DNA of 64,000 bases from Caldithrix sp. (lineage in GTDB: Bacteria; Zhuqueibacterota; Zhuqueibacteria; Thermofontimicrobiales; Sulfurfontimicrobiaceae): positions 170,054 through 234,053 of the forward strand of contig DYKB01000002.1 in the NCBI GenBank assembly GCA_020722815.1, read 5' to 3'. Of the stretch, positions 36,991 through 44,761 are shown in pieces. Both the position numbers and the translations under genes were made by a program. The notes beneath the pieces are model-generated. The model saw only the letters and a list, made by a program, of their open reading frames with translations, had not been told where the DNA came from and searched no databases. The stretch's first letter is position 1; the number at the start of each line of letters is the position of its first letter.

Positions 36991-37830
36991 ATGATCATCA
37001 GCGTTGCCAGTGGAAAAGGTGGAACTGGTAAAACAACCATTGCCGTGAATCTGGCGCTTTCATTGGAAAAAAATGTCCAATATCTGGATTGTGATGTGGA
37101 AGAACCAAATGGACATATTTTTCTGAAGCCCAAATTTGAAAAAACCTCCATCGTCGGGACTCCAATTCCTGAAGTCGATGAATCTATTTGTACTTTTTGT
37201 GGTAAATGTGCCGAAATTTGTGAATATCATGCGATTATTGTGTTAAAAGGAAGTGTTTTGGTATTTAAAGAGCTCTGTCATTCCTGTGCTGGTTGCTGGC
37301 TGGTTTGTCCTGTAAATGCTATTCGTCCGCAGGAACGGGAACTCGGTGTGCTTGAACAGGGAAATGTTGGCGAAATTGAATTTATCCAGGGTCAATTGCG
37401 AATTGGTGAAGCCATGTCACCGCCATTGATTAGGGCGGTGAAAAAAGCGATGGATCCCCGAAAGACAGTGATTATCGATGCGCCGCCGGGTACTTCCTGT
37501 CCGGTTATTACCGCTGTAAAGAATAGTGATTTTGTGATATTGGTAACCGAGCCAACGCCTTTTGGATTACATGATTTAACGCTGGCAGTGGCGATGATCC
37601 GGACCATGGGAATAAAATTTGGTGTGGTAATAAATCGTTCTGATATTGGCCATGATGCTGTCCAAAAATATTGTGAACGCGAACAAATACCGATTTTAAT
37701 GGAGATTAAAAATGATCGCCGGATTGCTGAAGCTTATTCACGAGGTGTTCCAATGATAAAAGCACTGCCGGAGTATAAAACACAGTTTCAGCAGCTTTAT
37801 CAGGAGGTGGAACGGAGGGTACGGTCATGA
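36991..37830 (+). CDS. MinD/ParA-type ATPase with inserted two-[4Fe-4S] ferredoxin domain (first)
   Basis: The 279-residue protein starts with a deviant Walker A GKGGTGKTT (8-16) of the MinD/Mrp class. A ferredoxin insert follows with cysteines 67/70/73/77 and 96/99/102/106, then VIIDAPPGTSCPVI and the switch region. Such ATPases occur as adjacent pairs in anaerobes and, in Desulfovibrio, belong to the orange-protein complex linked to cell division and metal-sulfur cluster handling. It is one of a translationally coupled pair: its end overlaps the next gene's ATG by four bases. Confidence 0.92.
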   Translation: MIISVASGKGGTGKTTIAVNLALSLEKNVQYLDCDVEEPNGHIFLKPKFEKTSIVGTPIPEVDESICTFCGKCAEICEYHAIIVLKGSVLVFKELCHSCAGCWLVCPVNAIRPQERELGVLEQGNVGEIEFIQGQLRIGEAMSPPLIRAVKKAMDPRKTVIIDAPPGTSCPVITAVKNSDFVILVTEPTPFGLHDLTLAVAMIRTMGIKFGVVINRSDIGHDAVQKYCEREQIPILMEIKNDRRIAEAYSRGVPMIKALPEYKTQFQQLYQEVERRVRS

Positions 37831-38702
37831 AAGAGATTGTGATTATCAGTGGAAAAGGTGGTACCGGCAAAACAACAATCACCGCGGCCTTTGCTTCGTT
37901 GGTGGATCAAAAGATTATGGCGGATTGTGATGTGGATGCGGCAGACCTTCACTTGATTTTGAAGCCTGAAATTCAATATCAGGAAGATTTTTATAGCGGC
38001 CATACGGCATTTATTCGGGAAAAAGATTGTACCCGATGTGGCAAATGTGTCGCGGTCTGTCAATTTGATGCGATATCACCCGACTTTGTGGTGGATGCAG
38101 TTTCTTGTGAAGGGTGCGGCGTTTGTGTTCACTTTTGTCCAGTGCAGGCGATTGATTTTCCCGAAAATTTAAGTGGACAATGGTTCATTTCCCGAACCCG
38201 ATTTGGAACGTTGGTGCACGCCCGGTTGGGTATCGCTGAAGAAAATTCTGGCAAATTAGTCAGCCTGGTCCGGCGTCAGGCAAAAGAACAGGCTAAAAAA
38301 GAAAATAGTGATTATATCATCGTTGATGGGGCACCTGGTATTGGCTGCCCGGTCATTTCGTCCCTTACCGGTGCCAGTGCGGTATTGGTGGTCACCGAAC
38401 CCACACTCTCTGGATTGCATGATCTGGAACGAGTCATCCAATTGGCTAATAAATATTTTCAGATACCAACTTTTGTTTGTGTTAATAAATTTGATTTGAA
38501 TCGGGAAATTTCGGATCAGATTGAGAACTTTTGTTATGAAAATCAAATACATTTTGGCGGTAAAGTGCGCTACGATGAGGCCATCATCAAAGCGATGGTT
38601 CAGGGCAAAAATATTTTTGAGTATCGCTCCAGTCCAGTGGCTGACGAAATTGCAGCCATCTGGAAGAAGATTGAAGATTTTTTGAATTCAATTGCGAATT
38701 AG
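37827..38702 (+). CDS. MinD/ParA-type ATPase with inserted two-[4Fe-4S] ferredoxin domain (second)
   Basis: A 291-residue paralogue of the preceding protein: Walker A SGKGGTGKTT (8-17), ferredoxin cysteines 68/71/74/78 and 94/97/100/104, and VDGAPGIGCPVISS. ATGA overlap with the upstream gene implies the two are made together, perhaps as a heterodimer coupling ATP hydrolysis to electron or cluster transfer. The gene downstream, formerly FmdB-like, is dead; the following live genes are NifX-like and a metal permease. Confidence 0.92.
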   Translation: MKEIVIISGKGGTGKTTITAAFASLVDQKIMADCDVDAADLHLILKPEIQYQEDFYSGHTAFIREKDCTRCGKCVAVCQFDAISPDFVVDAVSCEGCGVCVHFCPVQAIDFPENLSGQWFISRTRFGTLVHARLGIAEENSGKLVSLVRRQAKEQAKKENSDYIIVDGAPGIGCPVISSLTGASAVLVVTEPTLSGLHDLERVIQLANKYFQIPTFVCVNKFDLNREISDQIENFCYENQIHFGGKVRYDEAIIKAMVQGKNIFEYRSSPVADEIAAIWKKIEDFLNSIAN

Positions 38703-38717
38703 ATCAAGGAGCCATAA

Positions 38718-38924
38718 ATACCAACTTATGTTCTTCAGTGTCAAAAATGGGGATTTCAATTTGAAAGATTTCTGAATATCACGGATGAAACGCTCCAGAA
38801 AGGTCCATAATGTGAAGGCGAAACGCAACGACTGATTGCAGGGAGCGCGGGATTTTTGTTACGAGGCAAGGGATTTTATCAAAATGATGAGAAGAAGGCC
38901 GAAAGCTGTTGTGGTAACAACTGA
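38718..38924 (+). pseudogene. Decayed FmdB-family zinc-ribbon gene
   Basis: After AAGGAG (38706-38711) comes ATA where ATG should be, then PTYVLQCQKWGFQFERFLNI, TDETLQKGP, a TAA, and CEGETQRLIAGSAGFLLRGKG FYQNDEKKAES. Family members read MPTYEY.C..CG..FE...KCPKC.G...R...GGAGF..KG.GFY. So the start codon, two zinc cysteines (Trp and Gly instead) and one Lys codon (now TAA) are lost by point changes, with the frame intact. A recently silenced small regulator-like gene. Confidence 0.85.
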
Positions 38925-38978
38925 CGGCTGTGAAAATTCGAAAAGATGCTGTGAAAAATCGACATTGATTCAATTGGC

Positions 38979-39130
38979 TAATTAGTGTCTGTCCGAAAAT
39001 GAATCCGGAACTGTCATTGCAAGGAGCGTTTTGGGCGACGAAGCAATCTCCGTTTTTATAGAAGGGCATTGCTTCGGCAAAAAACGCCTCGCAATGACAG
39101 GATTTGGGTTGTCATTGCGAGGGTTGGGTC
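38979..39130. repeat. Palindromic repeat family 1, copy B (right end damaged)
   Basis: Begins TAATTAGTGTCTGTCCG; the inner arms CTGTCATTGCAAGG and CCTCGCAATGACAG are present, but the right terminal GGACAGACACTA is missing and a second GTCATTGCGAGG follows at 39110. Nothing else is seen before 39206. Confidence 0.75.
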
Positions 39131-39205
39131 GATAAGTATCTTGAAAATGAAAATATTTCTAAACGAACAATTATTAAATAAAAATTAATTCATGAAGGAT
39201 CATTT

Positions 39206-39604
39206 ATGAAAGTCGCTATTTCAACAGATAATGGATATGTTTCAGCACATTTTGGACGCTGTCCGGAATTTACAATTTTGTTTATTAATAATGGAAAAAT
39301 TATTCAGAATGAAGTAATTCCAAATCCCGGACACCATCCAGGTTATTTACCTGTATTTTTTGAAGAGATGGGAGTTGATACTATTATTGCCGGTGGTGGT
39401 GGACAACGCGCCCAGATGCTATTTGCAGAAAAAAATATTCAATTTGTCCTGGGGGTTACTGGAAAAATCGATGAAGTGGTCAATAAATTATGCAACGGGG
39501 AATTGGAAGGTGGCGAAAGTCTCTGTAAACCGGGTGTCGGAAAAGGATATGGCGTGGAAAAGGATGAATGTACACATGGTGAGAATTACCAGCATCAACA
39601 TTAA
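39206..39604 (+). CDS. NifX/NifB-like (orange-protein family) protein
   Basis: A 132-residue single-domain protein: MKVAISTDNGYVSAHFGRCPEF and the loop TIIAGGGGQRAQMLFAEKNI are diagnostic of the Fe-Mo cofactor/orange-protein family. The end is Cys- and His-rich (CKPGVGKGYGVEKDECTHGENYQHQH), a plausible extra metal site. Relatives carry Mo-Cu-S or FeMo-co-type clusters. It stands just upstream of a heavy-metal permease, suggesting it handles the metal that the permease moves. Confidence 0.9.
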   Translation: MKVAISTDNGYVSAHFGRCPEFTILFINNGKIIQNEVIPNPGHHPGYLPVFFEEMGVDTIIAGGGGQRAQMLFAEKNIQFVLGVTGKIDEVVNKLCNGELEGGESLCKPGVGKGYGVEKDECTHGENYQHQH

Positions 39605-39647
39605 TCGATTTAGAAATTATGTTATCATTCAGGGAGTGTAAAAACCG

Positions 39648-40673
39648 ATGCAACTATGGCAAATTTTGAAAAATTCCATTATGATCACCGTCTTTGTGTT
39701 TGTCATGATGCTTATCGTTGATTATTTTAATGTCTTGACCAAGGGGCGGATGTCAAATATTATCAAAGGAAATCGCTGGCGACAATATTCGATAACATCC
39801 TTTTTGGGAATTTTACCTGGCTGTCTGGGAACTTATTTGGCAGTTTCTTTTTATGTTCATGGTTTGATAAGTTTCGGCGCCATCGTTGGCAATATGGTCG
39901 CGACCTCTGGCGATGAAGCTTTTGTTATGCTTGCCCTTTTTCCGGAAAAGGCTTTGCTTTTATTCGGCATTTTATTTATCATTGGTATTTTTCTATCCTG
40001 GGTCACCGATAAATTGGTTGGCTGGCTAAAGATCAAGACCTGTACTGAATGTCAACTTCAGCAAATTCATACAATTGAAGATTGTAATTGCTTTGAAAAA
40101 GAAAATTTAGTCAAAAACTTTTTAGATATTTCCTTCTTACGTCTGGCTTTTGTCTTCCTGGGAATTGTTTTTCTGGTTTTATTAACGACTGGTTTTATCG
40201 GTCCAGTAACCTGGGGATGGAAACGTTTGACCCTGACGATTTTGTTAGTCATTGCAATTTTAATTTTTAGCAGCGTCCCGAACCATTATCTACTCGAGCA
40301 CGTCTGGCAGCATATTGTAAAAAAGCATCTGGGACGGGTTTTTTTATGGTCATTTTTTGCCATCTTAGTAGTGGATATGGGTTTTCATTATTGGAATATT
40401 GAACATTTTATAAAAAATAATATGGAATTAGTGGGCTTAATCGCAGTTTTAGTCGCAATTGTTCCTGAATCTGGCCCACATTTGATTTTTGTTATGATGT
40501 TCAATCAAGGATTAATTCCTTTTTCGATCTTGTTAGCCAGTTCGATTGTACAGGATGGTCATGGGATGCTGCCGATGCTTTCTTATTCAGTTAAAGATTC
40601 AATCTTAATAAAAGTATTTAATCTGGCGTTTGGAATTATTGTTGGCCTGATTTTTTATCTGGCGGGATTTTGA
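39648..40673 (+). CDS. Putative 10-TM heavy-metal exporter (ArsP_2-like permease)
   Basis: The 341-residue protein has about eight to ten hydrophobic segments and matches the ArsP_2-type 'putative heavy-metal exporter' family: LGILPGCLGTYLAVSFYVHG, NMVATSGDEAFVML and, in the second half, AIVPESGPHLIFVMMFNQG, a repeated motif. A loop between helices has four cysteines (132, 135, 146, 148: CTECQ and CNC), suited to metal sensing or docking. It sits in the inner membrane and probably moves a metal or metalloid out; the ion is unknown. A family 1 repeat follows 14 bases after its stop. Confidence 0.82.
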   Translation: MQLWQILKNSIMITVFVFVMMLIVDYFNVLTKGRMSNIIKGNRWRQYSITSFLGILPGCLGTYLAVSFYVHGLISFGAIVGNMVATSGDEAFVMLALFPEKALLLFGILFIIGIFLSWVTDKLVGWLKIKTCTECQLQQIHTIEDCNCFEKENLVKNFLDISFLRLAFVFLGIVFLVLLTTGFIGPVTWGWKRLTLTILLVIAILIFSSVPNHYLLEHVWQHIVKKHLGRVFLWSFFAILVVDMGFHYWNIEHFIKNNMELVGLIAVLVAIVPESGPHLIFVMMFNQGLIPFSILLASSIVQDGHGMLPMLSYSVKDSILIKVFNLAFGIIVGLIFYLAGF

Positions 40674-40686
40674 TTTTTTTTAAATA

Positions 40687-40838
40687 TAATTAGTGGCTGT
40701 CCGAGAATCCCAAAACCTGTCATTGCAAAGCGTTTTTTGCCGAAGCAATCCCCTTGAATAAGAGCGGCGATTGCTTCGTCGCCAAAAACGCTCCTCGCAA
40801 TGACAGTACCGGAGGCTTTGGCGGATAGACACTAATTA
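40687..40838. repeat. Palindromic repeat family 1, copy C
   Basis: TAATTAGTGGCTGTCCGAGA to GCGGATAGACACTAATTA, with inner CTGTCATTGCAAAG and CTCCTCGCAATGACAG. It lies between the permease and the OB-fold gene. Confidence 0.85.
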
Positions 40839-40853
40839 AAAAGAGGTCTTGTA

Positions 40854-41312
40854 ATGAACAAATATTTTAGCATTTTGATCTTAACGGCACTTATGTTGTG
40901 CTCAACTCATTTTGCATTTGCTCAACCAGGACGCGGCTTAAATCAAAATGAAATTACCCGGCTATATAATCCAGCAAATGAGGTAACTTTCGAAGGGCAA
41001 GTTATCAAAATTATTCCAAATGCGTCAGGATATGGCCGTTTCCCAGCAACTCTCGTGGAACTCAGGACAAAAGATAAAGCGATGCTGGTTTATATCGCCC
41101 CGGACTGGTACTTCACAAAACAAAAAATAGAGTTAAAGCCTGAACAGAATTTATCGGTTACTGGCGCCGTCATCAAATACAATCAACAGGATTTAATGAT
41201 AGCCTGTGTTATTAAATACAATGCGAAAGAAATAACCCTTCGGGACAATAAAGGAATCCCGGTTTGGGCAGGAACAGGTCCCGGAGCCGGCCGGGGCCGG
41301 GGAAGAAGATAA
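40854..41312 (+). CDS. Periplasmic OB-fold-like protein with Gly-Arg tail
   Basis: The 152-residue protein has a signal peptide (1-23, FAFAQ). The core reads EVTFEGQVIKIIPN, VELRTKDKAMLVYIAPDWYF, LSVTGAVIKYNQQDLMIACVIKY and ends LRDNKGIPVWAG, a small beta-barrel family seen near metal-handling genes in anaerobes. The C-terminus is GPGAGRGRGRR, like tails on other proteins of this island. Function unknown; possibly binds a metal or ligand in the periplasm. GAGG precedes the ATG. Confidence 0.72.
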   Translation: MNKYFSILILTALMLCSTHFAFAQPGRGLNQNEITRLYNPANEVTFEGQVIKIIPNASGYGRFPATLVELRTKDKAMLVYIAPDWYFTKQKIELKPEQNLSVTGAVIKYNQQDLMIACVIKYNAKEITLRDNKGIPVWAGTGPGAGRGRGRR

Positions 41313-41343
41313 TAATACACAACTTTTTAATAAATAATACCAT

Positions 41344-42249
41344 ATGAGAGATTCCTATTCAAGTATTACATCGGATAAGCAATTGTCAAAAATAAAAAAA
41401 CCTATTCAATTGACTTATGATTGTATCCCCTGTGCGATTGGCAGCCTGATTACACTAATCAAAAAAGGTCTGGTGCCCATTGAAAAACAGCCGGAGGTCA
41501 TGTCTCACCTGCTCGAGTATCTGAGTGAAGTAAATTACAACCAATCACCACCAGCACTGGGGCGGGAAATGCATCGTATGATTCGCCATATAATTGATAA
41601 TCCAGATCCCTATCGGCAGATCAAAGCCGAATTTAATGCCATGATGTTAGCCATGTATCCAGCGCTGAAACAGGAAGTACTGACAGCACCTGAACCTTTC
41701 TTTATGGCGTTGCGTTTGGCCATTGCCGGAAATATCATCGATTTTGGTCCAAATCATACCTTTAATGTACACGAAACAATCCAGAAAGCCAAATCGGTAG
41801 AACTGGCAATAGACCATTCAACCCAATTACGGGAAGATATTACTAATTCTGAAAAAATTTTGTATCTGGGTGATAACGCCGGCGAAATTGTGATGGATCG
41901 GCTTTTAATTGAGACTATCCAACACCCCAATGTTTTTTTTGCCGTGCGTGGAAAGCCGATTATAAACGATGTGACGACTGAAGATGCCTATCAGGTAGGC
42001 ATGGATCAGGTGGCTAAAATTATTTCCAATGGCGACGATACTCCCGGTACTTTATTGGAAAATGTTTCGCCTGAATTTCGAAAGCGCTTTCAGGAAGCAG
42101 ATTTGATCATCGCCAAGGGACAGGGAAATTATGAAAGCCTGAGTGATTGTGACCGGAAAATTTATTTTTTGTTAATGACGAAATGTGAACATGTCGCGAA
42201 TCATGTTGGAGTTCACAAAGGTGATTTTATTGTATTTGGTAGAAATTAG
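41344..42249 (+). CDS. DUF89/ARMT1-like metal-dependent phosphatase
   Basis: The 301-residue protein begins with the CxxC pair YDCIPC (Cys27, Cys30) and carries the DUF89 active-site motifs LGDNAGEIVMDRLLIE, FFAVRGKPIINDVTTEDA and IIAKGQGNYESL. DUF89 proteins are Ni/Co- or Mg-dependent phosphatases that clear damaged sugar phosphates; the short prokaryotic branch with the N-terminal CxxC is common in anaerobes. Its place between metal and ferredoxin genes is a usual but unexplained context. Confidence 0.88.
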   Translation: MRDSYSSITSDKQLSKIKKPIQLTYDCIPCAIGSLITLIKKGLVPIEKQPEVMSHLLEYLSEVNYNQSPPALGREMHRMIRHIIDNPDPYRQIKAEFNAMMLAMYPALKQEVLTAPEPFFMALRLAIAGNIIDFGPNHTFNVHETIQKAKSVELAIDHSTQLREDITNSEKILYLGDNAGEIVMDRLLIETIQHPNVFFAVRGKPIINDVTTEDAYQVGMDQVAKIISNGDDTPGTLLENVSPEFRKRFQEADLIIAKGQGNYESLSDCDRKIYFLLMTKCEHVANHVGVHKGDFIVFGRN

Positions 42250-42259
42250 GAGATAAACT

Positions 42260-42667
42260 ATGCCTTTTGGAATGCGAGGTGGTGGTTTTGGAAGAGGACT
42301 TGGACACCGTGGACGTGGTCCAGGTCGAATGCGAAGGATGGGGCAGACGGAGCATTGTGTATGCCCAGCTTGTGGTGCAATTGCGCCGCATCAATTAGGT
42401 GTACCCTGTTTTCAAACAACCTGTCCGAACTGTGGCTCGGTAATGACCCGTCAGTTCAATGTCCCGGGTGTGTATGAACCTGTCGAAAAGAAAACGTTGC
42501 CAAAGCCCGTAGTCGATCAAAATAGCTGCGTCGGTTGTGCGAAATGTGTTCCCGCTTGTCCTGAAAAGGCAATTGAAATGCGCTCACGCAAAGCATTTAT
42601 TCTGGCGGATAAATGCATCAATTGCCGAATTTGTATTCCCGCTTGCCCATTTTCTGTAATTAGTTAA
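42260..42667 (+). CDS. Ferredoxin with Gly-Arg N-terminus and zinc ribbon
   Basis: This 135-residue protein has three parts: a Gly-Arg-Met leader (GMRGGGFGRGLGHRGRGPGR), a cysteine cluster at 33/35/38 and 50/55/58 (CVCPACG and CPNCG, zinc-ribbon-like) and two 4Fe-4S motifs with cysteines 90/93/96/100 and 119/122/125/129. It is a probable electron carrier. The ribosome site GGAG is 7 bases upstream. It is tightly followed by the CDF fusion gene, 14 bases away. Confidence 0.88.
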   Translation: MPFGMRGGGFGRGLGHRGRGPGRMRRMGQTEHCVCPACGAIAPHQLGVPCFQTTCPNCGSVMTRQFNVPGVYEPVEKKTLPKPVVDQNSCVGCAKCVPACPEKAIEMRSRKAFILADKCINCRICIPACPFSVIS

Positions 42668-42681
42668 CAAAGGAATCCTGA

Positions 42682-43959
42682 ATGGCTGAAAAAGTGACAC
42701 AGCTCAAGAGAGGTCAGCAAGTGGCATTTTGGGCAACATTAATCACTCTTTTTATTTCTTTATTAAAAGGCATTATTGGCGTTTTATTTGATTCAAAAGT
42801 ACTGGTGGCAGATGCTTTTCACAGTGCGGCTGATACCATTGCCATTTTTGCTTCTGGCTTCGGACTCTGGCTGGCAGCGCGAAAAAAAAGCTTGCGTTTT
42901 CCTTATGGTCTTTATAAAGCTGAAACTTTACTCACGGCTGTTATTGGAATATTGATTATCTGGGCGGGCATCGAACTGATTTTGGATGGCTATCAAAAGT
43001 TATTTTTTATTGCTCAGGCCAATGAATTTCCGACATTACCTGTTATCGCTTCTATTTCCTCTATTGTGGTTGCCTATTTTATTGCCCGAAAAGAAAAACA
43101 GATCGGAAAGGCTATCAATTCGCAGTCGCTGCTTGCTAACGCCAGTGAATCTTTTCTGGATATTTTTTCATCGATTGTTGTACTTTTGGGTATTCTGATG
43201 ACTTATTGGCGGATTCCTTACGTCGAGGGGGCTGTAATTATATTAATTGCCCTCATGATTTTAAAACTTGGTCTTGAAAATTTTTGGAATTCCCTGCTAA
43301 TTCTATTAGATGCCAATCTGGATGAAAATTTGCAAAAGCAAATCGAACAGACTGTCCAAGAAATTCCGGGTGTCACCGATGTGAAGGATTTAAAAATTCG
43401 TCAGGCAGGTCCTTTTCGAATGGTTGAATTAAAATTTACCACCAATCCTTCGATTTCTATTTATCAGGCCCACGCCGTGGCTGATGAAATTGAACACAAA
43501 ATTCATCAGCACTATTCAACGGTTGAATCAGTATTGGTTCATGCCGAGCCATCCCGGAAAGCTACCTTGCGCGCGGTTTTTCCCGTAACTGAAATAAATG
43601 GAATAGAATCAAAAGTCTATGGTCATTTTGGTAGGGCTCCTTATTTTGCCATTGTCAATATTCAGGAAAATCAGATCGAAATTGAAGATTTTTATTTAAA
43701 TGAATTTTTAGATCGCGAGAAGCATATTGGGCTGCATGTGGTAAAAGTGCTTGTTAATTATGATCTGGACATGTTATTTACTAATCGACTTGGTGAAATT
43801 TCTTTTTCTTTGTTAAGAGAAAATTTTATCGATATTTATCAAATTGAAACCGATGATTTAACCATCCATCATGTTATCCAATTGTACTTGCACAATAAAC
43901 TTCACCGAATTACCGTAGCAACCCATTCGGTGGACGAATCATTGTCGGAAAATGATTAA
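42682..43959 (+). CDS. Cation diffusion facilitator fused to a NifX-like domain
   Basis: Residues 1-210 are a six-helix CDF transporter, 211-290 its cytoplasmic domain (VTDVKDLKIRQAG, VADEIEHKIHQHY), and 295-425 a NifX/orange-protein-like domain with the hallmark VYGHFGRAPYFAIVNI. CDF proteins export divalent metals by proton antiport. The TM2 site is His47/Asp51 (DAFHSAAD), but the TM5 site reads NASESFLD, putting Glu156/Asp160 where His/Asp or Asp/Asp is usual; metal preference may therefore differ. The NifX domain probably senses or docks a metal-sulfur ligand. It ends the plus-strand island. Confidence 0.88.
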   Translation: MAEKVTQLKRGQQVAFWATLITLFISLLKGIIGVLFDSKVLVADAFHSAADTIAIFASGFGLWLAARKKSLRFPYGLYKAETLLTAVIGILIIWAGIELILDGYQKLFFIAQANEFPTLPVIASISSIVVAYFIARKEKQIGKAINSQSLLANASESFLDIFSSIVVLLGILMTYWRIPYVEGAVIILIALMILKLGLENFWNSLLILLDANLDENLQKQIEQTVQEIPGVTDVKDLKIRQAGPFRMVELKFTTNPSISIYQAHAVADEIEHKIHQHYSTVESVLVHAEPSRKATLRAVFPVTEINGIESKVYGHFGRAPYFAIVNIQENQIEIEDFYLNEFLDREKHIGLHVVKVLVNYDLDMLFTNRLGEISFSLLRENFIDIYQIETDDLTIHHVIQLYLHNKLHRITVATHSVDESLSEND

Positions 43960-43989
43960 GTTGGGGTGACATAAAAAAACGGGTGATTC

Positions 43990-44158
43990 TATTTGTGTCT
44001 GTCCGCAAAAGCCTCCAGTACTGTCATTGCGAAGAGCGTTTTTTGTGCCGAAGCAATCTCCGCTGTTATTCAAGAGGATTGTGCGAGCCTAAAAACCAGG
44101 CTTCGGCAAAAAACGCCTCGCAATGACAGGCCTTGGTATCTTTGGACAGACACTAATC
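43990..44158. repeat. Palindromic repeat family 1, copy D
   Basis: TTTGTGTCTGTCCGCAAA to TTTGGACAGACACTAATC, with inner CTGTCATTGCGAAGAGCG and CGCCTCGCAATGACAG. Its right end supplies the TAG stop of the minus-strand peroxiredoxin. Confidence 0.85.
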
Positions 44159-44761
44159 AAATGCCCTACTTGTTTTCCACACTTCCCAGACTTTACCAAC
44201 CAGGTCTGGTCCTGGTTTTAAGGTCTTTTTACCTGGCTTCCAGCCGGAAGGCGTTGCTTCAGTGCCTTTGCTATTACGCACCAGTTGAAATGCCTGAATT
44301 TGTCGTAATGTCTCGTTGACATTCCTTCCCACAGGGGGAGTCAGCACTTCAAATGCCTGAACGACTCCATCGGGATCTATTAAAAAGCGCCCTCGTGTTT
44401 CAACGCCGGCGTTTTCATCATAAATACCGTACACCGTCCCAACCTTGCCGCCGGCATCAGATAGCATGGGGAAGGGAATACCTCCGGCTACCATTTTTGA
44501 TAACTCATTATCGTTCCACATTTTATGAACAAATACACTATCGATACTCATGGATAATACTTCAACCCCCAGTTTTTGGAATTCCGGAAATTTCTCAGCA
44601 ACTGCCGAGACCTCCGTCGCTCAGACAAAGGTAAAATCACCAGGGTAAAAACACAAGCTGACCCATTTGCCAAGATAATCGGATAATTTAATGTTGACAA
44701 ATTTGCCTTTAAAATAAGCCGGAGCCACAAAATCGGGCGCCTTTTGTCCAACTTTAATCAT
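44153..44761 (-). CDS. Peroxiredoxin, probable selenoprotein with TGA at the peroxidatic position
   Basis: From ATG 44761 (GGAGG 6 bases upstream at 44768-44772) the frame reads [20 protein letters not shown] and YPGDFTFV, then TGA (44621-44623), then [22 protein letters not shown] and the rest of a typical 2-Cys/AhpC-like peroxiredoxin of about 200 residues. The family has FTFVCPTE here, so the TGA replaces exactly the peroxide-attacking Cys. A bacterial SECIS-type hairpin follows, so selenocysteine is the likely reading. Translation may also begin at ATG 44872 (AGGAG 8 bases upstream), adding 37 residues with one Cys. The TAG stop comes from a family 1 repeat. Role: peroxide removal, apt beside an Fe-S island. 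The alternative is a nonsense mutation. Confidence 0.82.
44586..44623 (-). promoter_or_regulatory. Candidate bacterial SECIS element
   Basis: On the minus strand the UGA (44623-44621) is followed by 11 bases and then CUCGGC (44609-44604), loop AGUU, GCUGAG (44599-44594): a 6-bp stem with one G-U pair. A lower stem GGAGGU (44615-44610) with AUUUCC (44591-44586) extends it past a two-base AA bulge. The 17-base distance from UGA to loop and a G in the first two loop bases fit the known bacterial SECIS rules, and the 11-base gap equals that in E. coli fdhF. Confidence 0.72.

Noticed and set aside
38779..39069. Minus-strand frame of 96 codons
   Set aside because: Antisense to the dead FmdB gene and a family 1 repeat; no motif.
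32520..39604. Nitrogen fixation locus
   Set aside because: NifX- and NifU-like domains are present, but no nifHDK, nifEN or nifB radical SAM gene is seen; the setting fits orange-protein-type loci better.
44621..44623. Genome-wide reassignment of TGA
   Set aside because: Neighbouring genes end at TGA at the expected places (29120, 31871, 32381, 34312), so TGA is a normal stop outside this site.
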